From Torymus aiolomorphi (taxonomy: Eukaryota; Arthropoda; Insecta; Hymenoptera; Torymidae), in contig CM070874.1 of NCBI GenBank assembly GCA_036365515.1, forward strand, positions 113,629,235-113,693,234: a DNA stretch of 64,000 nucleotides, read 5' to 3'. Both the position numbers and the translations under genes were made by a program. Position 1 is the stretch's first letter. Each line of letters starts with the position of its first letter. The notes beneath the pieces were generated by a model. It saw only the letters and a list, made by a program, of their open reading frames with translations, did not search any database and was not told the DNA's origin. Positions 1 through 12,341 of the stretch are shown here, in pieces.

Positions 1-1905
1 ATTAAGCTCCCTCCTTAAAATTAGTTATAAGTCGTAAAGGAAATTTTTATCGCGTCGTATTACTCTCGAAGTAACCCTTTATATTTTTATTGCATTGCGC
101 GGTGTAATTCGCCTTGATGTAATAAAAGCACACGCCAACGCTGCTGCTGCTGCCGCCGCCGCCGCGGGGGTGGCGAAATTAATTTTTATTTTATTTTGCA
201 AGACTCGGAATGATAAATACTTGCGATTGCGAAACGACAACAGCACGCTCGCGGTAAAATGAAATAACAATCCGGAAAGTCAGTTTGTTTTCCAATAATA
301 GAGAGCTCTGTAATTGAATGCGATTTCAATGACATTTTCACGTAACAAACCGGATTCTATTTTCGTATACTCGCCCGCTTCCCAACTTCGATAACAGCGG
401 TTTTATCTAATCCGTTATTCTACGCTGCGCTTTCTTTTCGTTTTTACTTTTTTTTTTGTACGTTTTGTATTGTAAATATTTTATTTTCTAAATGCTCAAA
501 TGTAATTCTATATAAAGCGTAAATATATTTGTATTATTTAACAGAAAATTCATTTTATTTTCACGCAAAATACATAATAGAGTTTTCAGTTTATCAAACG
601 CTTTAATAAAATACTAAACTTCATAAAAATATCCAAAAATTGTTGGTTTTATTCTCGCTTCAAAGGCAAGCAATCATTTCTTCGTTACGGTTATAGTAAA
701 CATTAGGAGAGATATTAAACGTACATGATAGACAAAGTTGACTTAAATGACTTTTAAAGTATGCAAGGTAAACATGATGAGGAATTCAGTAAAATTTTCT
801 CAACTCCAAAGCCATAGTGAGAGCAGCTGCACTTTCACGATTGCTTACAAACCCTTCACGAATCATCCACAACTTCTCCCAACTCACCTCCCGCATTATA
901 CACCACCTTCCAAATTCCAAATCTTCGTGCACGTCCACCTTCCAAAGTTCCAAAGCCACACTGCACTAATCCCGACAAAATTTGCCCTTTTAAACCTTCC
1001 ATCGACTCTCCATGGCACACAGACACAGCCACACGTGCACGTCGTTTCGCAATGCGTTCGGGGGTTATATTATGCCCCCATGTGTATATTTAAGTGCGGA
1101 GGTGGGAGGCGCGCGCGTTAATGCATCCTGATGGCGAATCACGGCATCATAAGTGACGAGACTCGATGGAATCGCTCCCTCATGCATTTTACATGCCTCT
1201 GGTGCGTGAGCGAGTGTACGGCAAAGTAGAAAGCCACCGACGCTACATGCGGGCTTAAGGATTCGCGATGGCTATACCTATGAACCATCGCGTTACTTAT
1301 ATTGTTTTAAGGGTTAATTTTGAGAATGGCCGAGCATTTCGTTCGTATGGGCAATATAGCTCGGTTTCTTACATCTAATATTTGGTTTATTTATGTGTCC
1401 AGAGGAATTAAAGTATTGGAAATTCATGACAAGATAAAAAAAAGTACGTATTACATTAGTATCAGGAATTGTGTTGGATATCATTTTTATATCCATTTAA
1501 CATGTAATTGAAGTTTGTTCGGAATGAACATTATAATCTGTAATAATATAATAAGATGTGTGTGTTTTTTATAAAGAACAAAAATTGTTTAATTCTTAAC
1601 CATAAATTCAACAAGTATAGGATTCACTGAGGAAAAACCATAGTTACAATACTGTTTCGATTATTATAGTTGCGTTTACGATAATTATAGTTGTAATTAC
1701 TATAATGTAGTATATTTTACTAAAAAAGATAGAAACGATAACTATAATTCGACAACTGAACAACATAGTAGTAATGCATATTTTTTTCATATTTTAAACA
1801 ATGCAGGAATTAGTAGACATTTTGATTCTTAATGAAAAATTGAAGAGCTACATGGGAAAATCTATAATATTTCTAACTATAATTGTGTGACTTTTTTTAA
1901 GTAAT
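1..1905. other. No gene recognised
   Basis: AT-rich intergenic or intronic DNA. The open frames here are short, proline/histidine-rich or low-complexity and show no family resemblance. A short CGN-rich stretch lies near 140-175 and a GC-richer patch near 1010-1240. No splice-supported exon was found. Confidence 0.5.
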
Positions 1906-1909
1906 TTAA

Positions 1910-2653
1910 GGTTGTATTGGCTATATGATCCAAATCGCGAGTCAGCATTACTAAAGATTATCAATAATTAATTATCAAACCGTATTTATCACTTTTTATT
2001 AAATGTTTATAAAAATATGCCAGACAAAGAGTTGAAGTCTTCAAAACCGAAAATCGGACAAAAAATTTTGAAGTATTTTGACTTTTAAAAATCATATGTC
2101 TTAATACATTTTTGATTTCATTCAAAATAATGCCACATCTTCAAATTTTATTCAATTGTTATTTTTTTGGTCTTATATTATTCGAAGAAGAATTCCTAAC
2201 AGATCGCGGAACTCAGAAAAATAAAATATTTTGTTGTTTCAAATAATTAAACATTTTCAAATGTACAGTCAACTTAAAAAGTGAGCTCTTTTTTGGAAAA
2301 CCTAAGTTTAGTAATTAGTCAAGACATATTTTTTATTTCTGAGTTCCGCGATCTAATCTGTTAGGAATTCTTCTCCGAAGAATATAAGGCCAAAAAAATA
2401 AGAATTGAATAAAATTTGAAGCTGCGGCATTATTTTAAATGAAAACAAATATTTATTAAGACATATAATTTTTAAAGTCGAAATACTTCAAACATTTTCG
2501 TTCGATTTTCAATTTTGAGGACTTAAACTCTTTGTCCATCGCACCTTGATAAAGCTGTCAACTCGAAAATAAGGAAAAAAGCGTTCATAGTAAATTATTG
2601 ATATTTTAAGTAATGGAATAACTTTTGACGTGGACGATATAGCCAATACAACC
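1910..2653. mobile_element. Foldback DNA element flanked by TTAA
   Basis: Two arms of roughly 370 bp are inverted copies of each other around a centre near 2282. The ends read GGTTGTATTGGCTATA on the left and its complement on the right, each bordered by TTAA (1906-1909 and 2654-2657). TTAA duplication is typical of piggyBac and Kolobok elements. There is no coding capacity, so it is a non-autonomous copy. The arms have diverged by many substitutions, so it is not recent. Confidence 0.75.
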
Positions 2654-2657
2654 TTAA

Positions 2658-4161
2658 ATAGCAAAATGGAACCTTTTTTGATATAGTTGTATGCATCCCC
2701 GCATTACGTCGTGAGTTGCACACTAATATGGATTACAGGGCTTGTTTTCTAGTTTTAGTCAAAGATTTTAGATCCAGTCTGGTTTCTGTCCTTAGCACGG
2801 CAGATTTAATAGCAGCAGTAAATTACTTAAAAAAAAGTCACACAATAGTTAAAAGTATTATAGATTTTCCCGTATACGTACACCGAAAGAAAAACGTACG
2901 GTAGAAATAACTATTTGATGTATAATGAATAGAAATTTTATTAAATTTACAGTGTTTTTCAGAAATCTAGACAATAATATTTTAAAGATAACTATAAGAT
3001 TTTAGTTATGAATGCGATTTGTTATAGTAAATCTTTGATACTTGAACGGACAAGATTTTCTAGTAATTTGTACAGAAAGTTTTTATGGTACTTGTATTCT
3101 AATTTATATAAACACACTTAAAAATATGTCACCATTTACTATCTTGCATAGTCAGGTTAGTTACATTTTTACTTTCAATGGTTAATATTATTTTGTTTGT
3201 GTCATTATTGCACCATATAGTCTGGTACTTTCACAGCAACTTTTATAGTAAGTTTCAAGAATGTTCTCTGGATGTAATAAGACTGCTTTTTCTCCAAGTA
3301 AGCAAATTTAATCTTCGTTTAACGTGACAAATATTTTCTTTTTAATAACGTTTAAATAATTCAATTCCCTTGACGTCCTCTCAACACCTTCACCAAATGC
3401 ACTCTAATGTATATCAATCTGAACTTGCTTAATTCAATGTCCAGCAGCCAGCCGCCGACATTTCTCCCGAGTTCATCAACTCACGTGCACACACACGTGA
3501 CGGAGGCAAACGCAGGCGCACATCAGAGCCTCATAGATGACCTCTCCTGTGCACCCACGTACACAATCTCACATACATACACTCTCTCTCTGTCCCTCTC
3601 CATCTCAGCACAATATCTTCGAGATGCGCGGCGCTTTCAGACGTTGCCGCGCATACGCAATCACTGCCACGTGTATCGCCTGTGGCAACGGTTACACCGA
3701 TCGTTGGCAGTATCAACGCGCACATATAGTCATACACCTACGCACACACATTGAGCTCGCGTACGTGTTCACCTCCAAGGCGCGCTCTGTCTTGGCGGGT
3801 GTACGCGGTGTTCGTTGCAGTACAAGCACAATATCTTTGAGACGTGTGCGGACGAGAGGAGCTGCTTGCACACACAATCGCTGCCGCAGTAATGCTCCGG
3901 GGCTCTCTCTGAGGATGTCCAAGTTTGCATCCGCGGAGATATGGAGCGCGGTGGTGATGTTCGCCGTTATGCGCGTGCGTTATAGGGTGATAGAAAATTG
4001 TTTGGAGGGATGTAGTGTGGGTGGTTGAGATTGGCGGGATTGGAGTTTATTGATCTCGAGGAATTTTATAGAGGGATAAGGTGGGTGGGAAATGATTGTT
4101 TGTAAATGGTTGACAAAAAAAATGAGGAGGGAAATTATTAAGGGAGAATATCTTATTACTT
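2658..4161. other. No gene recognised; includes a CpG-rich patch
   Basis: Contains a dispersed repeat fragment (2715-2850) and a CpG-rich, CA-rich segment at about 3430-4030. Overlapping open frames in that segment on both strands look like composition artefacts: no domain is visible and there are no neighbouring exons. Confidence 0.45.
2715..2850. repeat. Fragment of the 4162-4821 foldback family
   Basis: The stretch from 'cacactaatatggattacag' to the AG-rich 'aatagcagcagtaaatt' and following A-run matches, with many substitutions, one arm of the foldback element at 4162-4821 (compare 4511-4640). A third, shorter relative lies at 24738-24816. It is a degenerate interspersed copy. Confidence 0.6.
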
Positions 4162-4821
4162 TTCTGGTAGAAAACAAACATTGCTTGTATTTTATAATTA
4201 TGTACTAATCCAAAATAAATTATGACATTTGCACTTCATAAAATATATGGGGAATTCTCAGGAACTTTTACTTTTATGTCACTCTTTTTTTTAAGCAATT
4301 TATTGCTGCTATTAGCGGTGCGTGAGAAGCACATGAACCAGACAGGGTGTAAAAGCTTCAATTTTTACGTAGAAAACCAGTCCTGTAAACCATATTAGTG
4401 TGCCACGCTTGCCCAATTCGGAGCATATAAAAAACTGTCGAAAAAGGTCTACTTTTGAAAAGTTGAGTTTTTTCGACAGTTTTTTATATGCTCCGAATTG
4501 GGTATGCGTGGCACACTAATATGGTTTACAGGACTGGTTTTCTACGTAAAAATTGAAGCTTTTACACCCTGTCTGGTCCATGTGCTTCTCACGCACCGCT
4601 AATAGCAGCAATAAATTGCTTAAAAAAAAAGAGTGACATAAAAGTAAAAGTTCCTGAGAATTTCTCATATGTATTTTATGAAACGTAAATGCCACAATTT
4701 ATTTTAAGTAATAGTATAGAACTTTTAAATGAATTATTATTTTTGCATTATGATTTTTGCTAAAAATGCTTCCGTTTAATTAACACGATAGCTACAAAAT
4801 ACGGTTAATTTTCTACCAGGG
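4162..4821. mobile_element. Foldback element with CCCTGGTAGAAA-type ends
   Basis: Arms of about 300 bp pair along nearly their full length around a centre near 4453. The innermost roughly 200 bp are almost identical (4250-4447 against 4462-4660). The right end reads TTTCTACCAGGG and the left end is a degraded form, TTCTGGTAGAAA. The same terminal motif bounds the elements at 13209-13790 and 31653-36230, where a TA duplication is visible, suggesting a Tc1/mariner-type target. It is non-coding. Confidence 0.7.
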
Positions 4822-5991
4822 TTCTTACGAATATTTCTTATGGTCTTGAATTAAAAATAATAATTATTCATTATATCTTCATCTTGAAATAAGTAGCATA
4901 AAAGCCCTTTCGCCATTATTCGTTATTTAACTATTGATTTTCAGCAGTGGATCGATTCATTTCACTATATTAACAATGATTAACGGAAAATTACATTGTC
5001 GGAATTAAAAAACCGGAATAATGGTGAAAGAAAATCACTTTTAATTTGAAGTTCATTTACCTCATGTATTATGATTTTCAGTGCAAAGAAAATTCGCTTG
5101 GTAATTAGTATCGTCTCCACAGATTTTGAACCGAGGATAAGCGTTCACTATACCGCTAAAATCAATGAACTTTGCGTGAGCTTAAATTGAGAGACTAGAA
5201 AATTTTAATAAGCTTCTAAACAGCTTGTCAGTCTCCGAGCTCGAGAATGCCAACAAAAACAACTCGACAACGCCACCGCCGCTATCTCAACCCACTCCGA
5301 CCCGCCATCTTTTCACCCCGAAGCATCAATAACAGCAGCTACACGACTTCGCGGATCCTTAGAGCTCCATTCTCTCTCTCTCTCTCTCTCGCTCTCTCTT
5401 TCTCTCACGCCAGTCAACGCTCTGTTCAGAATGTCACACTATACACAACGCGCTCACTCCCTCTCTACGCTGCTACTATCCTGCCAGCCACCCCCGGCTC
5501 GCCTTTTTCCGGGAAATTGCATTTTAAACTTAAACGAGTGCGCACCGCGCTGACTTTGTCATAAAGCGGGAGACGCGGCACGCGCGCTGCAAAAGTCAAT
5601 CGAAGCCGCTCGGGAAATAAAGAAAACTCGTGTTAAGGTCGCGAGCGAGCACCGCGGAACGTCGAGAGAGTGGCAATAAACGCGCGCGTTGAAATAAGGA
5701 ATATAGGTCGTAAACGCGCGTGTGTGACAACGGCGAGTTTTCAGATTTCCAAAGTGTTTACTGGGAATAAGTTTCCCTATAACGTTGTTTTCGATTCGCG
5801 AGCTTGAATATTGAAGCCGAGAGCCGAGGTAATACTAAGTAAGTTTTTGGGTTTCGTGGTGTCGATGGAGGATTGAGTATTCGGTGTGGATGATTTTTGC
5901 TTCCTCGTTTTAACGCGATCTTATGCTAAAATCCGTCGATTTTTACAAAATATTTTTTCTCGTATGGCTGTGTGTGTGTGTATGTATGTGT

Positions 5992-6050
<59 letters not shown>

Positions 6051-6369
6051 TGTGCTCAACTCTCGTCCGAACGAATCGGGTTCAAAATCTGATGCCATCG
6101 CCAATTTTTTTTCTGTTCCTCCGAAATCTGTAATTCCATTACAATTTATAGTTAGAACAACTTTATTTTTAAAATTAGAATGCCGATTCCACATTCAAGA
6201 TTTGAAAACAATATTCGAGAGTGAGTTCAACTCTGTTTTCCGTGAATCAGTTACTTTGTTTTTACTTATTTTATACAACTGAAATCGATATCATCGTCGT
6301 CATTAGTTTAAGGAATAACAACTTTCTTTTGTGGACTGGCATTGCGAATGTATTTATCACGATACAACA
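4822..6369. other. No gene recognised; microsatellites
   Basis: Contains a short CT run at about 5370-5404, a CpG-rich stretch at about 5550-5720 and a long TG/CA microsatellite (5968-6054). Long open frames here are driven by the repeats. No domain or splice pattern was recognised. Confidence 0.45.
5968..6054. repeat. (TG)n microsatellite
   Basis: Nearly uninterrupted TG dinucleotide run with two TATG interruptions near its left end. It creates spurious Cys-Val and Thr-His open frames on both strands. Confidence 0.95.
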
Positions 6370-6456
6370 TTTCAATTTTTGACACATTCATTTTTCGTGT
6401 CTTTACCCTATACAGTAACATAAAAACACTCAAGTTTGGGATGAGGGTCTATAAGT

Positions 6457-7177
6457 ACACGGAGAGAAATTTTGTAGTGAAAATTACAAATATTCGAGAC
6501 AAAATTACCAGTTTCTATGGTAATGGATGGACAGACTGACAATTTCAAACTTTTTACCAAAGTGCCTTGGTAAAATTTTTTTTTAGTTAATTTAAATTAA
6601 AAAAATTAACTTTTTTATCCATATTGATGGATATATAGTATTTTAATATAGAAATAGAAACAGAAACAAGGATGAAAAAACATTAAACGGAAAAAAAATT
6701 TTTACGGAAGCGGGATTCGATCCGACGATCTTTGGGTTGAGAGTCCGACGTTCTACCGACTGCGCCACGGAAGCTATTACCAACAGTCATTTGAATCGCC
6801 GTTATTACTTACTGAAAATATGTGTATTGTTTTCATTTTAACGTCGCGCACGCCTCTAGTATCAATCTTCTGAAACACAATAATGCGCAGTACGCATGCG
6901 CGAATACACAAATACCAGGTTATTTGGTAAAATTTATCAGTTTTCTTAGTAAAAATTCTTAGGTTACCTTGTAAAAATGACTAGATCTCAATTTTTATCA
7001 GTGTGTCTGGTAATTTTTATTCCGATAATTTGGTATTTTTTTTAAGTGGTTATGGTAGTTTTTCCTGGGAAACTTATAAATTGTATTAGAAACCTGGGAA
7101 TATCACGGCTTTTGACAGTCTATCCATGCGCTACCAAGGCACCTTGGTAATTTTTACTCTAAAATTTCTCTCCGTGT
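6457..7177. mobile_element. TIR element 'A', 721 bp, 3-bp AGT duplication
   Basis: The ends are inverted repeats ACACGGAGAGAAATTTT. It is flanked by AGT on both sides (6454-6456, 7178-7180). It sits inside the hAT transposase remnant: on the minus strand, removing the element and one AGT joins 'WMYCVL' to 'LIDPHPKLECF' in frame, which independently fixes both boundaries and the 3-bp duplication. The arms are rich in a short TTGGTAA/TTACCAA motif. A tRNA-like segment lies near the middle. It shares its terminal motif with the elements at 28000-28569 and 45105-45922. Confidence 0.8.
6704..6774 (-). other. tRNA-like segment inside element A
   Basis: Minus-strand reading shows an internal promoter A-box-like TGGCGCAGTCGGTAGAAC and a B-box-like GGATCGAATCC at normal tRNA spacing. 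Between them is an anticodon-arm-like stretch with a 7-nt loop whose central triplet would be CTC. The acceptor ends do not pair (both ends read CTTCCG in the same direction) and the anticodon stem has mismatches, so a functional tRNA is unlikely. It is best called a tRNA-derived or tRNA-like core. Confidence 0.6.
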
Positions 7178-8117
7178 AGTAATACGCAATACATCCAATT
7201 ACACTTTGAATAATGCTTCAAGAGTTTGTCGCCCCTTGCTTGAAACGCTAAAACAAGCACTTCATTGCACGTGCACTTATCCGACTTGCAGTCTAATTTT
7301 TCGACAATAAATTCAATTTTATCGATTAGAATATTGAATGTAACAACTACACTTGGCAATCTTACGTACATTTGTCCAAATGAAAGTTTGAACAAATTTG
7401 TCTAATTAAGCATTTTATACTTAATAGAATATTATTAAAATACTGTAAGAAATTTAAAATTTGCTCTAAATAATTCCACTCAAGGACATGGCCTGGAGCC
7501 GATGCCTTTAAGGAAGAAAAAAATAAATAATTACATTCATGTTCTGAAATTTTTAATTTGGAAAATTCAGTACGATTTTGCCATAACGTTAAAAGAGCAG
7601 GTTTTAACCTAAAAGCAATATTTAGCATTTTATATCAATGTCATTATTTAAAGTGGTTTAAATAATTGATTCATAAAAGTAAGATGCACTCTTATCTTCC
7701 GTAGGACCGATGTTAATTAATTTTAACACATCTTGAACTCCTAAATTGGCGATGTGTGCGAAGCATCGAAAATGTTTATCTTTTACATCAATTCTATTTC
7801 CTCTTTTTTCATTATTGCTCTCAGTTCCTGTATAAAAATAGTATTTGATGAAGCATTGTCCATGGTTATATTTTGAACTTTTTCTTGGGTGCTGTACTCC
7901 TTAAGTGTGTTGAAAAATAAAGTTGCAACATCACTTCCAACATGCTTTCCATTAGACGGTACCAAATCATGTACTATAAATGGTAATTCCAATTTTCATT
8001 TGTAAAGTGGTTATTCCATAATAGGACGCTCCATTATAAGAAGTCCAAGTGTTGACAGCAAAAGAAAAATTCGAATCATTATTTTCTAAAACTTGTTTTA
8101 AATTCTCTTGCAATTTA

Positions 8118-8118
<1 letters not shown>

Positions 8119-8184
<66 letters not shown>
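8119..8184. repeat. (TA)n microsatellite
   Basis: Perfect TA dinucleotide run next to the missing N-terminal end of the hAT remnant. Confidence 0.95.
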
Positions 8185-8185
<1 letters not shown>

Positions 8186-8269
8186 CTATATATGCGAGTC
8201 TTCAAAATTCATGCATTTAGATCTACAAGAAAAAAAAATTGTAGAGGAATGATTCAAAGTTGGTCTTAA

Positions 8270-8652
8270 GGAGGTTGTATACCCCTACAAAGGCCTTCAA
8301 GAAAAATATTCATATCTTAATTTTGTACAACATGGTAACGATAGTACAAATATAATATAAAAGAGTATACTTTGAGAGAGTAAGAAAAAATATTTTCAAC
8401 TTAGTTAATAAATAAAATAAGCATTGAATTATTAAAATCGAATTAAAAATAAAAAAGTTTTATATATCCAACTGAAATTTTACTTAACGGTCATTATCTA
8501 CAATTCAGATATCACAAGTAAGTTGAAAATATTCTTTCTTACTTTCTTAAAGTATACTCTTTTATATTATATTCGTACTATCGTTACCATATTTTACGAA
8601 ATTAAGATATGAATATTTTTCTTGAAGGCCTTTTTAGGGGTATACAACCTCC
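8270..8652. mobile_element. TTAA-flanked miniature element
   Basis: Ends GGAGGTTGTATACCCCT and its complement, immediately bordered by TTAA (8266-8269, 8653-8656). The inverted arms are about 140 bp and more than 90% alike by eye, enclosing an AT-rich middle. There is no open frame. The size, ends and TTAA are those of a piggyBac/Kolobok-type MITE. The GGTTGTAT end recalls the element at 1910-2653. Confidence 0.8.
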
Positions 8653-9954
8653 TTAACGCGCACAAGCAATGCTACATTATTTTGTAGGAAAAAAAATGAA
8701 TAAAAAATGTAAAGGATTTAATTTATGTATAGTAATATAAGTATTCTACCATTAGCTACAAAAAACAAATAATTTATGTATAGATATATCTATGAAACAA
8801 CTATGTTCTACTTCCCTTAACCATTTTCAGATAAATCCTAATAAAAAATGATGTACTATACTGTTGATCATATTTTTTACTGATTACTACTTATACCTAC
8901 TTTAAACACTTAAGACTTCAACTTTCTCAACTTCTTCAATAACATTATACTAAATTATCCTATATCTCAGTATATTACCCTCCTTCTCCCGCGCCCTCAT
9001 CTCACAAGCGGAATTTTCATTCCCAAGCTAAAATTCTCACAAATCAATCGCACTTTTTTCCCCTCGCCCTCGGCTATAAGCAGTCTGGCGTAACTTGTAA
9101 AAGTGTACTCACTCGAGCGGCGGCGTCGCCTACATCGATATGACTCTTTTCTAGCTGAATCGGAAAAATCCATCACCAGCCGCTCGCGCGCACTCCGGGC
9201 GACATATGGGCGCGCGCTGCAACGGCTATCGGAAACGGATTACTTCTTAAGTCTGATAGCTAACCGTTCCATAATGCATGAGCACGAGCTACAGCGAGAG
9301 GGAGAGACGTCGACGTCCCGATGACCAGTCGCTTCCATTCAGAGCTTAAAGTTATCCGTCGCTCTCGCGAGCGCACGCAAGCTCTGTCTCTCGCTCGTTC
9401 GCTTCGAGTTTTCAGGAGTGGAATGAGTTGGGTGAGTTTTGAGCAATGTTAGCTTTTTCGGGCTTTTTGTTTTTTGGGAATCGGGTTGGAAGGAACATTT
9501 TAATTATTCAGTGTAGCTTTTACTCTTTCTGTTGTAGGAAATGTAATATTAAATTCTCCCATTTTATGATCTCCATATGGATATTAGTATTAACAGTAAT
9601 AATGTAATGATAATCAAATTTCATGAAATTAAAGTTAATATAAAATAAATATCTTATCAATCAATGTCAGAATTTAATATTTAGGACGAAGTAAAGCCGT
9701 TACGATAAATCGAGAAAACTTCTTTCAAAAATAAAATGTCTCATAATTTATTTGCTAAGAATTAATCTTTAAAAAAAAAATATTTATTGTTTTTAATATA
9801 CTTTATGTACTTACTGGCTAAACCAAAAAATCAAAAACCATAATTTCAACCTTTTCACCCATTTTCTACTTCAAACCTACAAGATAACGACGAGAATCAA
9901 TAATGCTCTGGCGCATCTTTCTCTCATCAAAACACGCAACGAACAAACGCAACC

Positions 9955-10148
<194 letters not shown>

Positions 10149-10622
10149 TGCTTCCACGCGTCGTAAAAAGCTTCTATCAAAGTTCCCTTTGTCTTCTCCC
10201 TCTCTCTCACTCGCTAGATCCACCGAATCCTCAGACTCAGGGAATCAGGACGACGGAAAAATCTCACTCTCTCTCTCTATCGTACACGCGCGAAAATACG
10301 ACGCGCACACGAAGACACGTCCGAACGGTTAAATAAAGTTCTACTTTGCCATGCAGCAGCGGGCCACCTCCACACAGCCAGCCTTCTTCGCGCGCAAGTT
10401 TACTCTGGAGGTGGAGGGGGAATGGGTAAGGGCTCCCAGCAGCACCACCGACGACGACGACGATGACTAAAACTGTTCGCTCGCTCGGTGTGTACGTACC
10501 GGAAATCGAAACCCATCCATCTGATTCCCGGCATATATGTCTGCTCGTTCGCGCGAGATTGAGCGCGCCAGCTCAAAGAGTTCGGGATTTCTGTTTGAAG
10601 CACGTGTCGCACTTAAATCCGA

Positions 10623-10625
<3 letters not shown>

Positions 10626-10712
<87 letters not shown>
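10626..10712. repeat. (GA)n microsatellite
   Basis: Perfect GA run with one GG interruption near its right end, opposite in strand sense to the CT run about 500 bp to its left. Confidence 0.95.
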
Positions 10713-11364
10713 AGAGAAGTATTCCACTTGCGAGCACCGGAAAGAGAATAACTCTTTTTCCCTCCCCCGGCGAACTTTCGCATTCATACGGGCGAAGCGA
10801 AGGGAGATACGTATTAGAGTTCTATTTCTTTATTGGTACTTGCAAACGCGTGTTTGAGAGCGAGAGAGGGAGCCAGTAGGTAGGAAATTAAGTTTTACTT
10901 TTTCGTCGTCGAGCGAGCAAGCGCGCGCGCGCTTCTTTGCCGCTTCTGATTGGATGCGCGCGCGATCACTGCTGTGTGTGTTTGACTTGGATGTAAACAG
11001 ATGGATCGCGGAGAGGCAAGAGTTCGACTGATTGATGAACAATTTTTTTTTATGTTGGTTTGATGTATGTTGGCGAAAATGCACGTGTTGTTTGTTTAAA
11101 GTTGTTTTTTTAATTGTTTGTCACAGTGTTACGTGCAAAACGCTACAAATAAATAATGTTGTGTATAATAATTGTCGTATGACATTTTCTATAAAATGAG
11201 AAAAACTAACGTAAAAATTGAGATAGCTATTCCTGATAAATATTTAACATCCATATACCCGCTAAACCCCTCCTAATCTCACCCCTCTAATAACACTATC
11301 AAAACTTGGCCCTTATCAGCTCCGCCGCTACTACCTGAACTCCTTAAAGACAATATAAATCCTC

Positions 11365-11365
<1 letters not shown>

Positions 11366-11414
<49 letters not shown>

Positions 11415-11587
11415 AACCTATCGATGCGACGCGAGGCCAGCTAATCCCCGGCGGTGTTTGACGCGAACTGCCCTCGAGGAGCATTAGCGGCGACTTTAAT
11501 CGTAATGTATGTAATGGTTCTGGTCGGCAATTGGATAAGCTCCTTGGGGTAATGCGCTTACCACGCGCGCGCGCGCGCGCGGATTTC

Positions 11588-11620
<33 letters not shown>
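11366..11620. repeat. (CT)n, (CG)n and (GTC)n cluster
   Basis: A CT run (11366-11413), a short CG run (about 11565-11581) and a GTC/CGT trinucleotide run (about 11596-11620) lie close together. The DNA between is GC-richer than its surroundings and has no recognised gene. Confidence 0.85.
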
Positions 11621-12341
11621 GCGGTAACGATATTATCTCACGTGCACGGTGAGTGAGTTTGCCAAACAGGTGGCAGTGGACAGCGCATCAGGTGACCTTC
11701 GCGTGCAAGTCCATTGTGTGGCTGTTATGCGTGTTCCTGTATATACATGCATGTGTGTGTGTGAGGGAGTGAGGATTTTGGCTGATGAAATGGGCGTTGA
11801 TGGGCTTGGTGCGCGCGGTGGAAAGGAATCACCTGATGGCTTTCGCCAAAGTTGGAATTTCGTTATCGTTTACGTTGTAAGAGAACAAAGTGGAACTGCA
11901 TTTTGTCCTTAATTTTATGTGAATAAGTGCTGTCGAGGTTCGGTTAAACTTGTTACGTACAAATAACATTAATCTAAATATCTGACTTCAAGGAACTTCA
12001 CTTTTAATTAAAATTTTATGAGTTACCTTTATAATTTTTTCATTATTTCTTTCTTCTTGGATAAAGTCCATATTTTGGTATATATTAGCTGTTCATATAG
12101 GATCGGTCTAGTTAATACCACGGTAATCACTTGAGTTGAGTTCAGCAAATAGTCTGCCTATCCATATAATCGCGAAACTATCCGTCGACACATATTGCGT
12201 GTATAGGATAATACAACTGATATTTGCCAGGATAATTCAACGTTCTCAAAATCTTATAGTATTTAGTAAAAATTAATTTTTTGGACTACAACTATGTCCA
12301 AATTTCACTTTTCATCGATTGTACCGCCTGGTTAATATTAG

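Larger units (their letters stand above)
6370..8110 (-). pseudogene. hAT-family transposase remnant, interrupted by a younger element
   Basis: Read on the minus strand, conceptual pieces resemble BED/hAT transposases in the usual order: a 'NTWTSYNG' segment near 8050; 'VQNITMDNASSNT' near 7860 (the hAT 'TVDNASNN' block); 'RLKPALLTL' near 7600; 'SVVVTFNILIDKIE' near 7330; 'AFQARGDKLLKHYSKCNW' near 7220. The reading then continues beyond an inserted element as 'IDPHPKLECF' (6430-6456). Frames change and stops occur (including an apparent Trp-to-stop after the last block). The N-terminal zinc-finger part is absent, and a (TA)n run lies at that end. It is dead. Active hAT proteins are typically 550-700 residues; this retains perhaps half. 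Confidence 0.8.

Noticed and set aside
3407..4028. Overlapping frames of 115 and 163 codons in a CpG-rich patch
   Set aside because: Open in several phases and both strands at once, with Thr/His/Ser-rich composition and no domain; typical of GC-rich non-coding DNA.
5247..5564. Plus-strand 105-codon frame
   Set aside because: Low-complexity Ser/Leu-rich translation around a CT run, with no domain or neighbouring exon.
6704..6774. A functional tRNA gene
   Set aside because: The acceptor stem cannot pair and the anticodon stem has mismatches; kept only as a tRNA-like segment.
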